A DNA stretch of 64,000 nt. It comes from Gimesia sp. Lineage in GTDB: Bacteria; Planctomycetota; Planctomycetia; Planctomycetales; Planctomycetaceae. The translations under genes and the position numbers were made by a program. Every line of letters starts with the position of its first letter. The first letter of the stretch is position 1. Below are positions 53,819-63,753 of the stretch, in pieces. Where the stretch lies: contig NZ_JAVJSQ010000015.1 in the NCBI RefSeq assembly GCF_040219335.1, positions 310,001 through 374,000 on the forward strand, written 5' to 3'. The notes under the pieces are model-generated. The model was not told the origin of the DNA and ran no database searches. It saw only the letters and a list, made by a program, of their open reading frames with translations.

Positions 53819-53863
53819 AATGCCCTTAGATCTGTTGCTGAATGATGTGGGGTCGTTTTCGCC

Positions 53864-56038
53864 ATGCATAAATCGTGCGGTTGCATCGCTCTACTGGTGC
53901 TGGGAGCGATCTTATTCTCGACAGAGATCAGCCTGGCTCAGACAGAGCCACAGGCAGCCGCCGATCAATTCCGCGAATCGGTCTCCCTGGATGTGAATAA
54001 TGCGGTGCTCAAGAAGATGGGCTCCGTGCAGGATTTTCTGGCAGGCGCACAATGGGAAGATGCGATCAACAGTCTGATCCAGATCTCCCAGGAATACGGC
54101 AACACGCTTTATCCTGAATCCCCGGGACGCTATCTGCGGGTGTCCACTTACTGTCAGAACCTGCTCGCGGGTTTTCCCCAGGAAGCGATTCAAATCTACC
54201 GGGAAAAAGTTGATCCCCGAGCCCACAGGTGGCTGGAAGAGGCGGAAGCGGAATCGTCGGTCGGCCCGCTGTTGCAGATTGTCGATCAGGCACTGATGAG
54301 CAGCTACGGCGATGATGCCCTGTATCGCCTTGGCGAAATCTCCTGGGAACGCGGTGAACTGGGACAGGCGCGGGATTACTGGCGGAAACTGCTACCGCCC
54401 GAACCGGGATCTGCAGCGCGCAGCGATACCGGACTCTTCTATTATCCCGATTCCGATTTATCCGTGCCCCCGATTCTGGCGCGTCTGATTCTGGTCAGTC
54501 TGTTCGAGGGAAGTTTCAAACAGGCCGAAGCGGAACTGGCCGTGTTTCGCGAGCGCTATCCCGATGCGGAAGGCTCACTCGCCGGTAAGCAGGGGAACCT
54601 GGCAGATCAACTTACAGGAATTCTATCAGATCGCGGTCAGGTCTCACTGGCGAATGATCAAGACGAAATGCAGACATTCGCCGGACACCAGACCCGTAAT
54701 TTCCGGGCGGGACATGCTCTGAACGTCGGAGCCGCAGCCTGGTCGTTTCGTGTGCCTCTGGTCTGGAGCCAGGAATACACGCGGAAACCTGCCTTTGGTC
54801 AACGCGTACCACCAGGGCTCTTCCCTGTCGTACATGGGGAGCATATTTTTATTAATGACTCAGAACGCATTTATGCACTCAACTGGAAGACGGGAACGCC
54901 CGCCTGGTCTGATGCGGATCCTCAGGCGAGTCCGATTATATATCCTTCCGTTCTGCAGGGGGCAGTGAGGCTGCCGTTTCGCTCTGTTGTGGGAGTCCCC
55001 CGGTTTACGATGACTGTTGCCGACGGACGGTTATACGCCCGCATGGGATCGCCGGTTACTTCGGTGGCGAAAGATGAGCGGCTGGGACTGTTTTCGGAAC
55101 TGGTTTGCCTGGACCTGGATGAGGGCGAAGGCAAAATGCTCTGGAAGATTTCTTCTGCCGAGTTGCGCGAGCAGAATTTTGTCTGGTCGTTTGAAGGGGC
55201 ACCAGTTATTGCCGGCGATCGTTTCTACGTCGTGTTGCACCGGGGCTTTCCCGAAGTGCAGACGAATGTTGCCTGTTTCTCCACCGAGACCGGGGAGATG
55301 CTGTGGAATCAGAAGGTCTGCCTGGCACTGCGGAACATTGAAGAAGGTGTAAACTACATCACCCATCTGCTGCTGACACTGGCGGAGGGGCAATTGTATC
55401 TCTCAACTGATATGGGAGCAATCGCATCGCTAAATACAAAGAATGGGAAAATCAACTGGATTGTGACGTACCCTTCCCAAGACGATGTTTCCCGCCGGGA
55501 ATTGAGCGATCACATGGCAAGTGGTCTGGTCCCCTGCCTGTATGACCAGGGAATTCTATTCGTCGCTCCCCAGGATACGAAAACCCTCATGGCCTTCGAT
55601 GCGTCTTCGGGACTTATGCTCTGGGAGCGGGAATGGCCGGAGCAGATTCGAAACCTGTTGGGAGTCACGGCGCGGATCCTGGTGGTCAGCGGGAATCAAC
55701 TGTATGGCATCGATCGGGCAAGTGGGGCGTTACGCTGGAAGGCAGGCTATCTCGATCCGGAGGGTTTCGGCTATGGTCGTGGGCTGCTCGCTGGAGAGAA
55801 CGTATATTGGCCTTTGAGGGATGAACTGCTGGTCGTAGACATTGAGCGAGGCACGCTCAAACAGAGAATCCCGTTGCAAGCCTTACAGGGAGAAACGGGA
55901 GGGAACCTGGTAATCGCGGGGGATCAGCTGTTGATCGCGCAGCCCCGAAAGGTGACCGCGTTCCAGAATCACGGCATCCTCCCCGGGCCACGAAAAGAGA
56001 ATCAGAATCTGTCTGCAGCGGAGACGCAGGCACGTTGA
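53864..56038 (+). CDS. Secreted PQQ-like beta-propeller protein with N-terminal TPR-like region
   Basis: The 724-residue protein has a signal peptide (LLVLGAILFSTEISLAQ). Residues 30-270 are helical and TPR-like (AQWEDAINSLIQISQEYG, DALYRLGEISWERGELGQARDYWRKLLP). The rest has propeller blades of the PQQ type, for example RIYALNWKTGTPAWSD, LVCLDLDEGEGKMLWKISS, VACFSTETGEMLWNQK, IASLNTKNGKINWIVTYP, LMAFDASSGLMLWERE and LYGIDRASGALRWKAG. The W-docking pattern is clear, but the residues that bind PQQ in quinoprotein dehydrogenases are not evident, so it is a structural relative. It is paralogous to the protein at 57674-62257, sharing the same order of regions. Confidence 0.85.
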   Translation: MHKSCGCIALLVLGAILFSTEISLAQTEPQAAADQFRESVSLDVNNAVLKKMGSVQDFLAGAQWEDAINSLIQISQEYGNTLYPESPGRYLRVSTYCQNLLAGFPQEAIQIYREKVDPRAHRWLEEAEAESSVGPLLQIVDQALMSSYGDDALYRLGEISWERGELGQARDYWRKLLPPEPGSAARSDTGLFYYPDSDLSVPPILARLILVSLFEGSFKQAEAELAVFRERYPDAEGSLAGKQGNLADQLTGILSDRGQVSLANDQDEMQTFAGHQTRNFRAGHALNVGAAAWSFRVPLVWSQEYTRKPAFGQRVPPGLFPVVHGEHIFINDSERIYALNWKTGTPAWSDADPQASPIIYPSVLQGAVRLPFRSVVGVPRFTMTVADGRLYARMGSPVTSVAKDERLGLFSELVCLDLDEGEGKMLWKISSAELREQNFVWSFEGAPVIAGDRFYVVLHRGFPEVQTNVACFSTETGEMLWNQKVCLALRNIEEGVNYITHLLLTLAEGQLYLSTDMGAIASLNTKNGKINWIVTYPSQDDVSRRELSDHMASGLVPCLYDQGILFVAPQDTKTLMAFDASSGLMLWEREWPEQIRNLLGVTARILVVSGNQLYGIDRASGALRWKAGYLDPEGFGYGRGLLAGENVYWPLRDELLVVDIERGTLKQRIPLQALQGETGGNLVIAGDQLLIAQPRKVTAFQNHGILPGPRKENQNLSAAETQAR

Positions 56039-56096
56039 AAATGTAAGATGTAATGTAGCTCCAACTCCAATTCTAATTTTAGACAAGGTGAATGAC

Positions 56097-56699
56097 ATGA
56101 AGGTATCGTATCGTAATATCGTCGGCTCCCTGTTGAGTCTGGTTTGTCTGTGTGGTTTGTCTGCCAGTGCCCAGGGACAGGTGAATGCACCTCCCGGAAA
56201 AGTGGAAGTCGGCGATGCGGCTCCTGCTTTCACAGCTACAGATGACGCGGGCAAAGGCTGGAAGTCGACTGATTATATTGGCAAGAAAATTCTGGTGGTC
56301 TACTTCTACCCTGCCGACATGACCGGTGGCTGCACCAAGCAGGCCTGTGGATTCCGCGATGATATGAAGAAGCTGCAGGGGAAAGACGTGGAAGTCGTGG
56401 GGGTGAGTGGTGATTCGGTACGTAATCATCAGTTGTTCAAAAAAGAGTATGATCTGAACTTCACACTGCTGGCAGATGAAGATGGCAGTGTGGCTAAGAA
56501 GTTTGGCGTTCCCCTGCGTCCCGGTTCCACGATTGAGCGGACCATCGATGGTAAAAAGGAGAAACTGACTCGTGGTGTGACAGCAGCCCGCTGGACTTTT
56601 GTGATCGACAAAGACGGTAAGGTTGCCATGAAGAACACCAAGGTTAAAGCTGCTGATGACAGCAAAGCCATCCTGAAGAAAGTCAATGAACTGAAGTAG
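56097..56699 (+). CDS. Secreted peroxiredoxin (AhpC/TSA, BCP-like)
   Basis: The 200-residue protein has a signal peptide (GSLLSLVCLCGLSASAQGQ) and a thioredoxin-fold peroxiredoxin domain: VGDAAPAFTATDDAGKGW, VVYFYPADMTGGCTKQACGFRDDM with the peroxidatic Cys79 and resolving Cys84 spaced as in BCP, VVGVSGDSVRNHQLF, LLADEDGSVAKKFGVP and AARWTFVIDKDGKV. It should reduce peroxides outside the cytoplasm. An in-frame GTG nine bases upstream is less likely; AAGG precedes the ATG. It lies between two propeller proteins on the same strand. Confidence 0.9.
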   Translation: MKVSYRNIVGSLLSLVCLCGLSASAQGQVNAPPGKVEVGDAAPAFTATDDAGKGWKSTDYIGKKILVVYFYPADMTGGCTKQACGFRDDMKKLQGKDVEVVGVSGDSVRNHQLFKKEYDLNFTLLADEDGSVAKKFGVPLRPGSTIERTIDGKKEKLTRGVTAARWTFVIDKDGKVAMKNTKVKAADDSKAILKKVNELK

Positions 56700-56780
56700 T
56701 TCCTGCTTCGGAAACCGTTCTTTGGGCCGAAAACTACGGTTCAGAAGCGTTCACTCACCCGTAAAAATCGTCATTCGTAC

Positions 56781-56810
56781 TCGACAGTCAACCGGCTGAG
56801 GGCATACAAT
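56781..56810 (+). promoter_or_regulatory. Possible promoter of the thioredoxin-like lipoprotein
   Basis: TCGACA (-35) and TACAAT (-10) are 18 bp apart, 50 bp before the ATG of the next gene. Confidence 0.4.
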
Positions 56811-56859
56811 TGACGGTGCGGGTGAGTTGTTTTTTGTTTGTTACCAGGGAGACAAGCCC

Positions 56860-57567
56860 ATGAACCGTAACCGTTTGAATCAAATCCTGTCTGTCTCCGC
56901 CGCTGTGCTTATGCTGGCTGCCATGATGCTGTCAGGATGCGGGAAAACGGAAACGTCGAATAAGACGGCAACGGACGCCTCTACCGAAATGCCGGTCACC
57001 AAACCGGAAGCCGAACTGGGGGCAGCAGCGCCTCTCCCGGGATCAGCATCCTCGAAAACTGACATGAGTCAGACAGAGACGGTTTCATTCCAGTCAGGAA
57101 TGGAAGTCGGAGAGATACCGATGCCGTTCGAAGTGGAAGATGTCACGGGACCCAATGAGGGAAAGACACTGTGTTACCGTTGTCTGTATGGGGAACGCCC
57201 TGTTGTGGGGATTTTCGTACGGGAACTGGGACCACAGACCGAGACTCTGATACAGAAGATCGATCAGGAAGTGGCCGCTCACAATGATGACAAGCTGGCT
57301 GCATTTGTGGTTTTGCTGACTGAGAATCCTGATGAGCAGAAATCGAAGTTAAAACAGATCGCCAGCGAGAAGAAAATTCGGCATGTACCGCTGACGGTGT
57401 ATGAAGGCACTGACAGCCCGTTGGGTTATAACGTAAAGCAGGAGGCTGCCGTGAATGTCATGCTCTGGGAGGGCGTTGTTAAAGCGAACCGGGCATTCCG
57501 TACCGGGGAACTGGATCAATCGGGCATTCAGGAAGTCGTCGAAGATACCCGCTTGATGGTGAATTAG
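56860..57567 (+). CDS. Lipoprotein with a thioredoxin-like domain lacking the active-site cysteines
   Basis: The 235-residue protein begins with a lipoprotein signal ending in the lipobox MLSGCG. A Thr/Ala/Glu/Pro-rich linker of about 50 residues leads to a domain with EIPMPFEVEDVTGPNEGK, CYRCLYGERPVVGIFVREL and KLAAFVVLLTENPDEQKSKLKQIA, the pattern of thioredoxin/peroxiredoxin-like folds. A CxxC is present only as CYRC, shortly before the VVGIFVREL strand. I am not certain it is redox active. GGGAG precedes the ATG. The gene follows the secreted peroxiredoxin by about 160 bp and could be a partner of it. Confidence 0.7.
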   Translation: MNRNRLNQILSVSAAVLMLAAMMLSGCGKTETSNKTATDASTEMPVTKPEAELGAAAPLPGSASSKTDMSQTETVSFQSGMEVGEIPMPFEVEDVTGPNEGKTLCYRCLYGERPVVGIFVRELGPQTETLIQKIDQEVAAHNDDKLAAFVVLLTENPDEQKSKLKQIASEKKIRHVPLTVYEGTDSPLGYNVKQEAAVNVMLWEGVVKANRAFRTGELDQSGIQEVVEDTRLMVN

Positions 57568-57673
57568 TTCTGTTGCCGGAGATGTGAGTCCGGTCAGGGC
57601 CAGGAGATTCGAAACTCGCTCGAATTTCAATGTTATTTTATTTAGACAGGACGTGGAAACACCGCCTTTGCCT

Positions 57674-60600
57674 ATGTTGTTTGCATCAGACGCTACCAGA
57701 TTACTTCCAGAACGCACCCGCTGTTTCCTGTATGGGGGCATGCTGATTCTGAGTTTACTGCAGCCCAGTTTCTGTTTCGGGCAGGAGTCCCTGGATGCGT
57801 GGCCCAATGGCCGCGATCAACTGGAGCTGTTTCCAGCGAGCCGTCAGTTTTCGAAACGCTACCAGGATGCCCGCCAACTAATCGATGAGAAGAACTATTC
57901 TGCTGGCATTCCAGAGTTGCAGGCAATTCTGGATGCCCCGGAAGATTTTGTGGCCATTGACCGGGGCGTGGGCTTTCACAGCCTGAAACGGGCTGCCGAG
58001 GATCAACTGGCGGCGTTACCTCCAGACGGGAAAAAATACTATTCGGTGCAGTACGGTCCCACCGCTGAGCAGATGTTGCGCGAAGCACGGGAACAGGACA
58101 ACCAGGACCTCCTTCGCGAAGTCGTTCGCCGATTTTTTCATACCCAGGCGGGAGCCGATGCTGCTTACATGCTGGGTTCTTATTACTACGAGCGGGGTGA
58201 TTTACCGGCTGCGGCGCAGTTGTGGGAATCGCTCAGCAAACGGCATGATCTGGCCGCTGAGAAGGAACCACATCTGACGTTCAAGCTGGCGGTCGCCTGG
58301 TATCATCTGGGGAACCTCGGAAAAAGCCGCCAGTCGCTGATGAAGCTGGCCCGTGAGACCAAAGATACAGACTATGTCTTTCCGAATGGCAAAAAGGTCG
58401 CGTTGTTCCAGGAAGGGCAGAACCCTGTGGCATGGTTATCCCAACTGGTGGGAACGCTGGATCTGAAGGGAGCCCGGGAACAGTCAGACTGGACTCTCTA
58501 TCGTGGAAATGCAGAGCGAATCGCTTCCGCAGAGTTCGCCGTCCCTTCCTCGAAACCGGAGTGGCAATTTTCCACGATCCGCGATCCATTCTTACAGAAC
58601 AATCCTAATCTGCCTCCCCTGGAAGCGATCCTGCAGAAACTGGGTGACTTCCGTCGCAAGCATCTGTCGGGTGTATTACCTGCTGCCAGTCCGATTGTGG
58701 CGGGCGACACCGTTGTCGTGAGAACACACAATAACCTGAAGGGCTTGGACCTGCAGTCCGGGAAACTGAAGTGGGAGACGACGGTTGCCGATGCGCTATT
58801 CCGCGAGATGCTGAAGGATCCGCAGAATTCCGATGAAGAATTTCTGGGTACTCCCCAGACCCCGTTACAGAAATATCTGACGCAGCGAGCCTGGCAGGAT
58901 TACACGGTCGGCCATTTAAGCTCAGATGGCAAGCTGGTATTCAGCGTGGAAAACGTTGGCTTTATCGGCGGTTTCTATCACTTCAGCCGGGAAGACCAGG
59001 AGAGCGTTCTTTCACCCAACTCCTACAACCGCCTGATGGCCTTTGAAGTTGATACGGGTAAGTTTGTCTGGGAACTGGGAGGTCCCCGGTTACAGAACCC
59101 GATTAATTACTCGGGACACTACTTCCTCGGGCCGCCGTTGCCCCTGGATGGTAAGCTGTACGCTCTGGCGGAAGAGGGCCGCGAGTTTCGTCTGCTGGTG
59201 CTGGATCCGCAGACGGGGAAAACGCTCTGGACGCAGTCGCTGTTCCGTAGCGAGTATCCGATCGCCCGCGATTATACAACGGATCGTCGTCCGCTGGATC
59301 ATATCCGTCGCCGCATGGGATTGAGTCCTTCGCTGGCCCATGGCGTTCTGGTCTGTCCGACCGGTTCGGGGTGTACGGTGGGGATCAACGCCGTAACACG
59401 TCAACTGCTCTGGCGAAATGTGGAGCCACGCAGAAATGCGATTACCTCTTACGCTGCCTTCAGCCGCGATGCGAACGAGAACGCCGAAGGCTGGGCGGAA
59501 TTCACACCTTTGATTGTGGGTGACCGGGTCCTGTTACAGTCACGTACGGGACAGAACCTGAAGTGCCTGGATCTGTTTGATGGTCGACTGATCTGGTCGC
59601 GACCACGGCAGGAATACCTGTTTATCGCCTCGGTACAGGATGGGAATATCCTGCTGGTAGGACCGGGTTCAATTGAGGCACTCAAGTTAAGTGATGGAAG
59701 TCCGGCCTGGCCGAAAGCTCAGAAGATTCCCGCTCCCAGCGGACGGGGCATCGTGGTGCGGGATACGTATTTTCTACCTGTGGATACAGGAGAGATCCTG
59801 AGTATCCGCCTGGATGATGGCCTGATTCTAGCCCGGACACGGGTCGAGACCGACACGCTAGTGGGAAATCTGTCAGCCGGGAGCGGGATGCTGGTCGCTC
59901 AGAATGAGACCGAAGTCGTCGGGTTTCGATCGGCGGCGTCCATCATTGAACAGATTCGTCTGGCGAGTCAGTCGGATCAGCCAGCGAAACAGGCAGAGGC
60001 GGAACTCTTGCGAGGTGAGTTGTATCTTTACTCCGGAAATGTGAAACAGGCTCTGGCGAAAATTGAGCGGTCGATTGAGATCAAACCCACTATCCGTGCG
60101 CGGCGACTGTATGCAGACATGATGCTGGAAAGTCTTGATCATGACTTCAGTCAGTATGAGAGTCAGATCAGTAAAATTGAACCACTGCTCGTTGATGAAA
60201 ATCAACAGCGTCGTTTCTTCCAGATCCTGGCGACAAGTTACCAGTCCAAGGGAAATCTGAAAGCGGCTCTGGAGAACTACCTGAAGCTCTCGGAATTGAA
60301 GAATCTGTTTTCTACCGAGACTGCCAAGGGGGGCGTTTTTGTTCGCACCGATCGCTGGATTCGTTCGCAGCTCGAACTGTTGATGGTGCGGGCGAATGAA
60401 GAGCAACGTCAGGAAATCGATGCATTCTTCTCCAGCTATTATACGAACCATCTGGCCTCTGCCGGTCAGGTTGAACTACAGCGATTCCTGAAGTGCTGTG
60501 GTAATCTGCCGGCCACACGTCAGGCGCGAATGCTGCTGGTTGAGCGGCTGACGCAAGAGCTGAAAACGGCATCTCCGGGAAAGCAGTCGGTCTTGCGTCG

Positions 60601-62257
60601 GCAACTGATGCAGCAACTTGAGCAGCTGCGCAACTCGGCGCAGCCTGTGAGTGCCGCCTTCGCCACTGCCAGACTGGCTGAAATCTATGTATCACTCAAT
60701 CAATATGCCCAGGCGACTGAGCTGTTTAAGGAGCTGAAGACAAAGTGGCCCGATGTCATCTGTCTGGATGGGAAATCGGGTCGACAAGTGGCGGAAGCCT
60801 GGCAGTCAGTTCCGGAGTTTCAGAAACAGTCACATTCCAGGTCAGTCTGGCCTGACTATCCGGCCCAGGTATATCGCGATGAGCAGTCCAAAGGGCAGAA
60901 CACTTCTCTGCCGGTGGAAATCATCGGACTGACGAATCCGTTGTTCGAAAATCACCGGCTGGAGGTAGGACCGGCGAAAGAACAGCTACTGGCATTCGAC
61001 GGTGCAGGTAAACCGCTGTGGACCTTCTCACTGGCGGAAGCCGGGATCGAAGTTCCACAGCAGCCTTTCTTCTCGGCCCGCGTGTTCGAGAATTATCTGG
61101 TTGTGAATTTTGGGGCCGAGTTTTTTGTGCTGGATGCCATCAATCGGAAAACAGATGGTCAACCAACCCTGCTCTGGAAACAGAGGATGATTGCTGGTCC
61201 GCCGAGTCTGCGTGATTACATTTCCATCGAACGCAGTGGTTTGGCGCCGGTGTTACGCGAATATATCACGCGGAATTCGGATCGCGAACAACTGGGACGT
61301 ATCGGTACGATCAATTCTGAATTCCTCTGCTATCAACTGGGCAGTGAATTAATCGCTGCCGATCTGCTGACTGGGGAAATTCTCTGGAAACGTCAGGGGC
61401 TGCCCAACAACAGCTGGCATTTTGGCGATGCGGAGCATGTGATTCTGATGACTTCTCAGAGCCGGACCGAGCCGCGGTACGTGGTACGCAGTGGTCAGAA
61501 TGGAGAATCGGTCAATGCATTCAAACTGAAGCCGGGGCACTCGGCGATTTTTGCCTTTGAACGCTATCTGCTGACACTGGGACCGCCCGCCGATGATACA
61601 CGCCGTCTTGAATTACGGGATCTGGTCAGCGATGAAGTGGTCTGGAGTTTTGAGATCAACAAAGATACCAACTATACGCTGGGGCAGAATTATGAGATCG
61701 CCATGATGGCAGCGGATGGAACGATTTCCATACGAGACCTGCGGACTGGCGAGAAGAAGGTCGAAGTCAAAGGCCAGGCTGCACCCAATGTGATGCGTGT
61801 GCTGCTGCTGGAGAACGAGAAGCAGTACCTGGTGTTTGTCAGTCTGCCTTATGTCGTAAAAAGCAGAGTAACGTATCGTCCTTTGAGTATGACGTCTCTC
61901 CTGTTTAACGGGATGTTGTATTCCATCGATCGTGAAACGGGAGAGCTGATGTGGTCTCGGATGCTCGAGGCACAGGGAATCGACTTCACGCAGTTCTTCG
62001 ATTTGCCGGTGATGACGTTTGGCATCCGTCGGGTTATGGGTATTTCAACTTCTTCGGGAAATCAGGTTGATCTGGAGGTCATCGATCTGCGGGATGGTTC
62101 GCAGGTACTTAAAGAGACGACGAGCAGCAATCGTCTGCGAACCTGGGTCGTACCCGATCTGGAGCAGAAAGATATTCTGATCGAACCATTCCAGATCCGG
62201 TTGAGTTTTGAAGAACCGCCGGTAGTCGCGCCGAAACCTGCAGCGGCTCCTCAGTAG
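57674..62257 (+). CDS. Very large secreted PQQ-like propeller/TPR protein
   Basis: This is a 1527-residue protein, taking the ATG at 57674 (MLFASDATRLLPERTR) followed by a signal sequence (GGMLILSLLQPSFCFGQE); the frame is open from 57584. Residues about 50-300 are TPR-like (DAAYMLGSYYYERGDLPAAAQLWESLSKRH). A first PQQ-like propeller follows (VRTHNNLKGLDLQSGKLKWE, LMAFEVDTGKFVWELG, LKCLDLFDGRLIWSRP). A second helical block (about 780-1050) contains TPR motifs (AEAELLRGELYLYSGNVKQALAKIE). A second propeller ends the protein (LIAADLLTGEILWKRQ, YSIDRETGELMWSRM). No enzymatic site is visible. It may be a surface scaffold. It converges on the MoxR-type gene. Confidence 0.85.
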   Translation: MLFASDATRLLPERTRCFLYGGMLILSLLQPSFCFGQESLDAWPNGRDQLELFPASRQFSKRYQDARQLIDEKNYSAGIPELQAILDAPEDFVAIDRGVGFHSLKRAAEDQLAALPPDGKKYYSVQYGPTAEQMLREAREQDNQDLLREVVRRFFHTQAGADAAYMLGSYYYERGDLPAAAQLWESLSKRHDLAAEKEPHLTFKLAVAWYHLGNLGKSRQSLMKLARETKDTDYVFPNGKKVALFQEGQNPVAWLSQLVGTLDLKGAREQSDWTLYRGNAERIASAEFAVPSSKPEWQFSTIRDPFLQNNPNLPPLEAILQKLGDFRRKHLSGVLPAASPIVAGDTVVVRTHNNLKGLDLQSGKLKWETTVADALFREMLKDPQNSDEEFLGTPQTPLQKYLTQRAWQDYTVGHLSSDGKLVFSVENVGFIGGFYHFSREDQESVLSPNSYNRLMAFEVDTGKFVWELGGPRLQNPINYSGHYFLGPPLPLDGKLYALAEEGREFRLLVLDPQTGKTLWTQSLFRSEYPIARDYTTDRRPLDHIRRRMGLSPSLAHGVLVCPTGSGCTVGINAVTRQLLWRNVEPRRNAITSYAAFSRDANENAEGWAEFTPLIVGDRVLLQSRTGQNLKCLDLFDGRLIWSRPRQEYLFIASVQDGNILLVGPGSIEALKLSDGSPAWPKAQKIPAPSGRGIVVRDTYFLPVDTGEILSIRLDDGLILARTRVETDTLVGNLSAGSGMLVAQNETEVVGFRSAASIIEQIRLASQSDQPAKQAEAELLRGELYLYSGNVKQALAKIERSIEIKPTIRARRLYADMMLESLDHDFSQYESQISKIEPLLVDENQQRRFFQILATSYQSKGNLKAALENYLKLSELKNLFSTETAKGGVFVRTDRWIRSQLELLMVRANEEQRQEIDAFFSSYYTNHLASAGQVELQRFLKCCGNLPATRQARMLLVERLTQELKTASPGKQSVLRRQLMQQLEQLRNSAQPVSAAFATARLAEIYVSLNQYAQATELFKELKTKWPDVICLDGKSGRQVAEAWQSVPEFQKQSHSRSVWPDYPAQVYRDEQSKGQNTSLPVEIIGLTNPLFENHRLEVGPAKEQLLAFDGAGKPLWTFSLAEAGIEVPQQPFFSARVFENYLVVNFGAEFFVLDAINRKTDGQPTLLWKQRMIAGPPSLRDYISIERSGLAPVLREYITRNSDREQLGRIGTINSEFLCYQLGSELIAADLLTGEILWKRQGLPNNSWHFGDAEHVILMTSQSRTEPRYVVRSGQNGESVNAFKLKPGHSAIFAFERYLLTLGPPADDTRRLELRDLVSDEVVWSFEINKDTNYTLGQNYEIAMMAADGTISIRDLRTGEKKVEVKGQAAPNVMRVLLLENEKQYLVFVSLPYVVKSRVTYRPLSMTSLLFNGMLYSIDRETGELMWSRMLEAQGIDFTQFFDLPVMTFGIRRVMGISTSSGNQVDLEVIDLRDGSQVLKETTSSNRLRTWVVPDLEQKDILIEPFQIRLSFEEPPVVAPKPAAAPQ

Positions 62258-62326
62258 GGCAGCTCAGGCAACCGGTGCTAATGATCTGAGTCGACGCGCG
62301 AGTGCCTGACTGGATTTGATGACGAT

Positions 62327-63307
62327 TTAATAGTTGTCGTCGTCTTCGTCATCCTCGAAGTCTTCAAAATCGTCATCATCCCGGTCCGGGTGCAGGGGGT
62401 TATCCGGGGAGAAGAAGAAGTCTCCCAGTCCCATCGGCATCATGTTGCCACCCAGGTTCTGCTGACGCTTTTCTGAGAGAGATTCGAGGTCGAGGGCATC
62501 ATCACCCAGGCAGCTCTTCAGGGACTCGAGCCAGATGGTATCTTTGCTGAGGGGGTGTTCTTTATCCTGAGCGGCACGTTTGAGTGCCAGTCGCAGCACG
62601 TTGATGCCGTCACGGGTTGAGAAATCGAGTTTCAGGCTGTGTGACTGCTGCAGGAAGTCGACGGTCAGGTCGAGCATATGCTCATCGGCGAAGGGGAGAT
62701 GATAGTGCAGGATCATCTTCTCATCTTCGCGGTTCGGATGTTCGAGAGTGATGCTGGGCTGCAGACGACTGAGGATGTAGTCGGGGATTTCGAAGGTAGA
62801 CTCATCCTCGTTCATGGTGACCGCACAACGGAAATCGGGATGTGCGGGGATTGTGACGCCGGCGACAATGGATTCGATGTAGCGCCGATGATCGAGCAGT
62901 GGCGCGAGACTGGCCCATGATTTTTCATTCATGCGGTTGCCTTCATCGAGCACACAGATGCCGCCACGAATCATGGCACTGACGAGTGGAGAGGCGTGAT
63001 ACTTGATCTTCCCACTTTCGGCGAGTACCGGAGTGACCAGCAGATCTTCAGGTCGTGTGTCTGCAGTACATTGATAGATGTAGAGTTCCTGCTCGCGCGT
63101 GCGTGCGCCTGCGATGGCCAGCGAAGTTTTTCCGATACCGGGGGTGCCCACCAGTCGCGGTGTGAGTGGCATATCTTTTTCGTCGATTACCAGCCAGCAG
63201 GCGAGCAACTGCTTGAGTGCTTCATGTTGTCCGATCCAGTCGCTGACGGTCTGGTCCGGCCGTCCCAGATGCAGTCCGACACCATCGATTTCCACGCGTT
63301 GTGACAT
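62327..63307 (-). CDS. MoxR-type AAA+ ATPase
   Basis: The 326-residue protein has Walker [18 protein letters not shown], Walker [18 protein letters not shown], sensor 1 [12 protein letters not shown] and an arginine-finger-like [18 protein letters not shown]. It belongs to the AAA_5/MoxR group, chaperone-like ATPases that activate or assemble other proteins, usually with a VWA-domain partner. No VWA gene is in the window. The C-terminal tail is strongly acidic (Asp/Glu-rich, [15 protein letters not shown]). It is cytoplasmic. A good promoter lies upstream at 63389-63418. Confidence 0.88.
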   Translation of the reverse strand: MSQRVEIDGVGLHLGRPDQTVSDWIGQHEALKQLLACWLVIDEKDMPLTPRLVGTPGIGKTSLAIAGARTREQELYIYQCTADTRPEDLLVTPVLAESGKIKYHASPLVSAMIRGGICVLDEGNRMNEKSWASLAPLLDHRRYIESIVAGVTIPAHPDFRCAVTMNEDESTFEIPDYILSRLQPSITLEHPNREDEKMILHYHLPFADEHMLDLTVDFLQQSHSLKLDFSTRDGINVLRLALKRAAQDKEHPLSKDTIWLESLKSCLGDDALDLESLSEKRQQNLGGNMMPMGLGDFFFSPDNPLHPDRDDDDFEDFEDDEDDDNY

Positions 63308-63753
63308 TGCCCTGATTTCTATTGTCTGACCAGGGGCTGTGAAACACCGCTGGTGCAGGAGATTCTAAAGTTGAGTAGGCGAAGCCTGATTATAAGCGTC
63401 CCGGAGCGTATCTGTCAGGTCTCGACTTCCAGGATGGGGGAGAAATTGGTGTAAAAGGCGCAGGAATCATTTTTTGCAGAAATCGTTAAGTCGTTGAAAT
63501 TGTGAAAGATAACGCTGGTTAGATCACATGTACGGATACGTGATCAGCGGAAAAGATTTTGAGTAATCAAAAAGTGGTTGGTAAAATGTAAAAGTTTTCC
63601 ACATTCGATTATGAATAACGTGCCAGGCGTTATTTCATTTCTATATTGAGTTCACACTGATCACATCGTTCTGAAGTCATTTCCTGTCACTGTTTATTGT
63701 GTGACTCACTGACCTGGTCTCTAAAATCGCCAATTTAGAAGGGGGGAAAAGCT
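63308..63753. other. Divergent intergenic region between the MoxR-type and CBS genes
   Basis: No gene in 446 bp. It holds the minus-strand promoter of the MoxR-type gene. GATCAC and GTGATC (63522-63527 and 63540-63545), with outer CGCT/AGCG, form a hairpin or operator; a further GATCAC is at 63659-63664. Confidence 0.4.
63389..63418 (-). promoter_or_regulatory. Promoter of the MoxR-type gene
   Basis: On the minus strand CTGACA (-35; plus 63413-63418) and TATAAT (-10; 63389-63394) are 18 bp apart, about 80 bp before the ATG. Confidence 0.5.
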
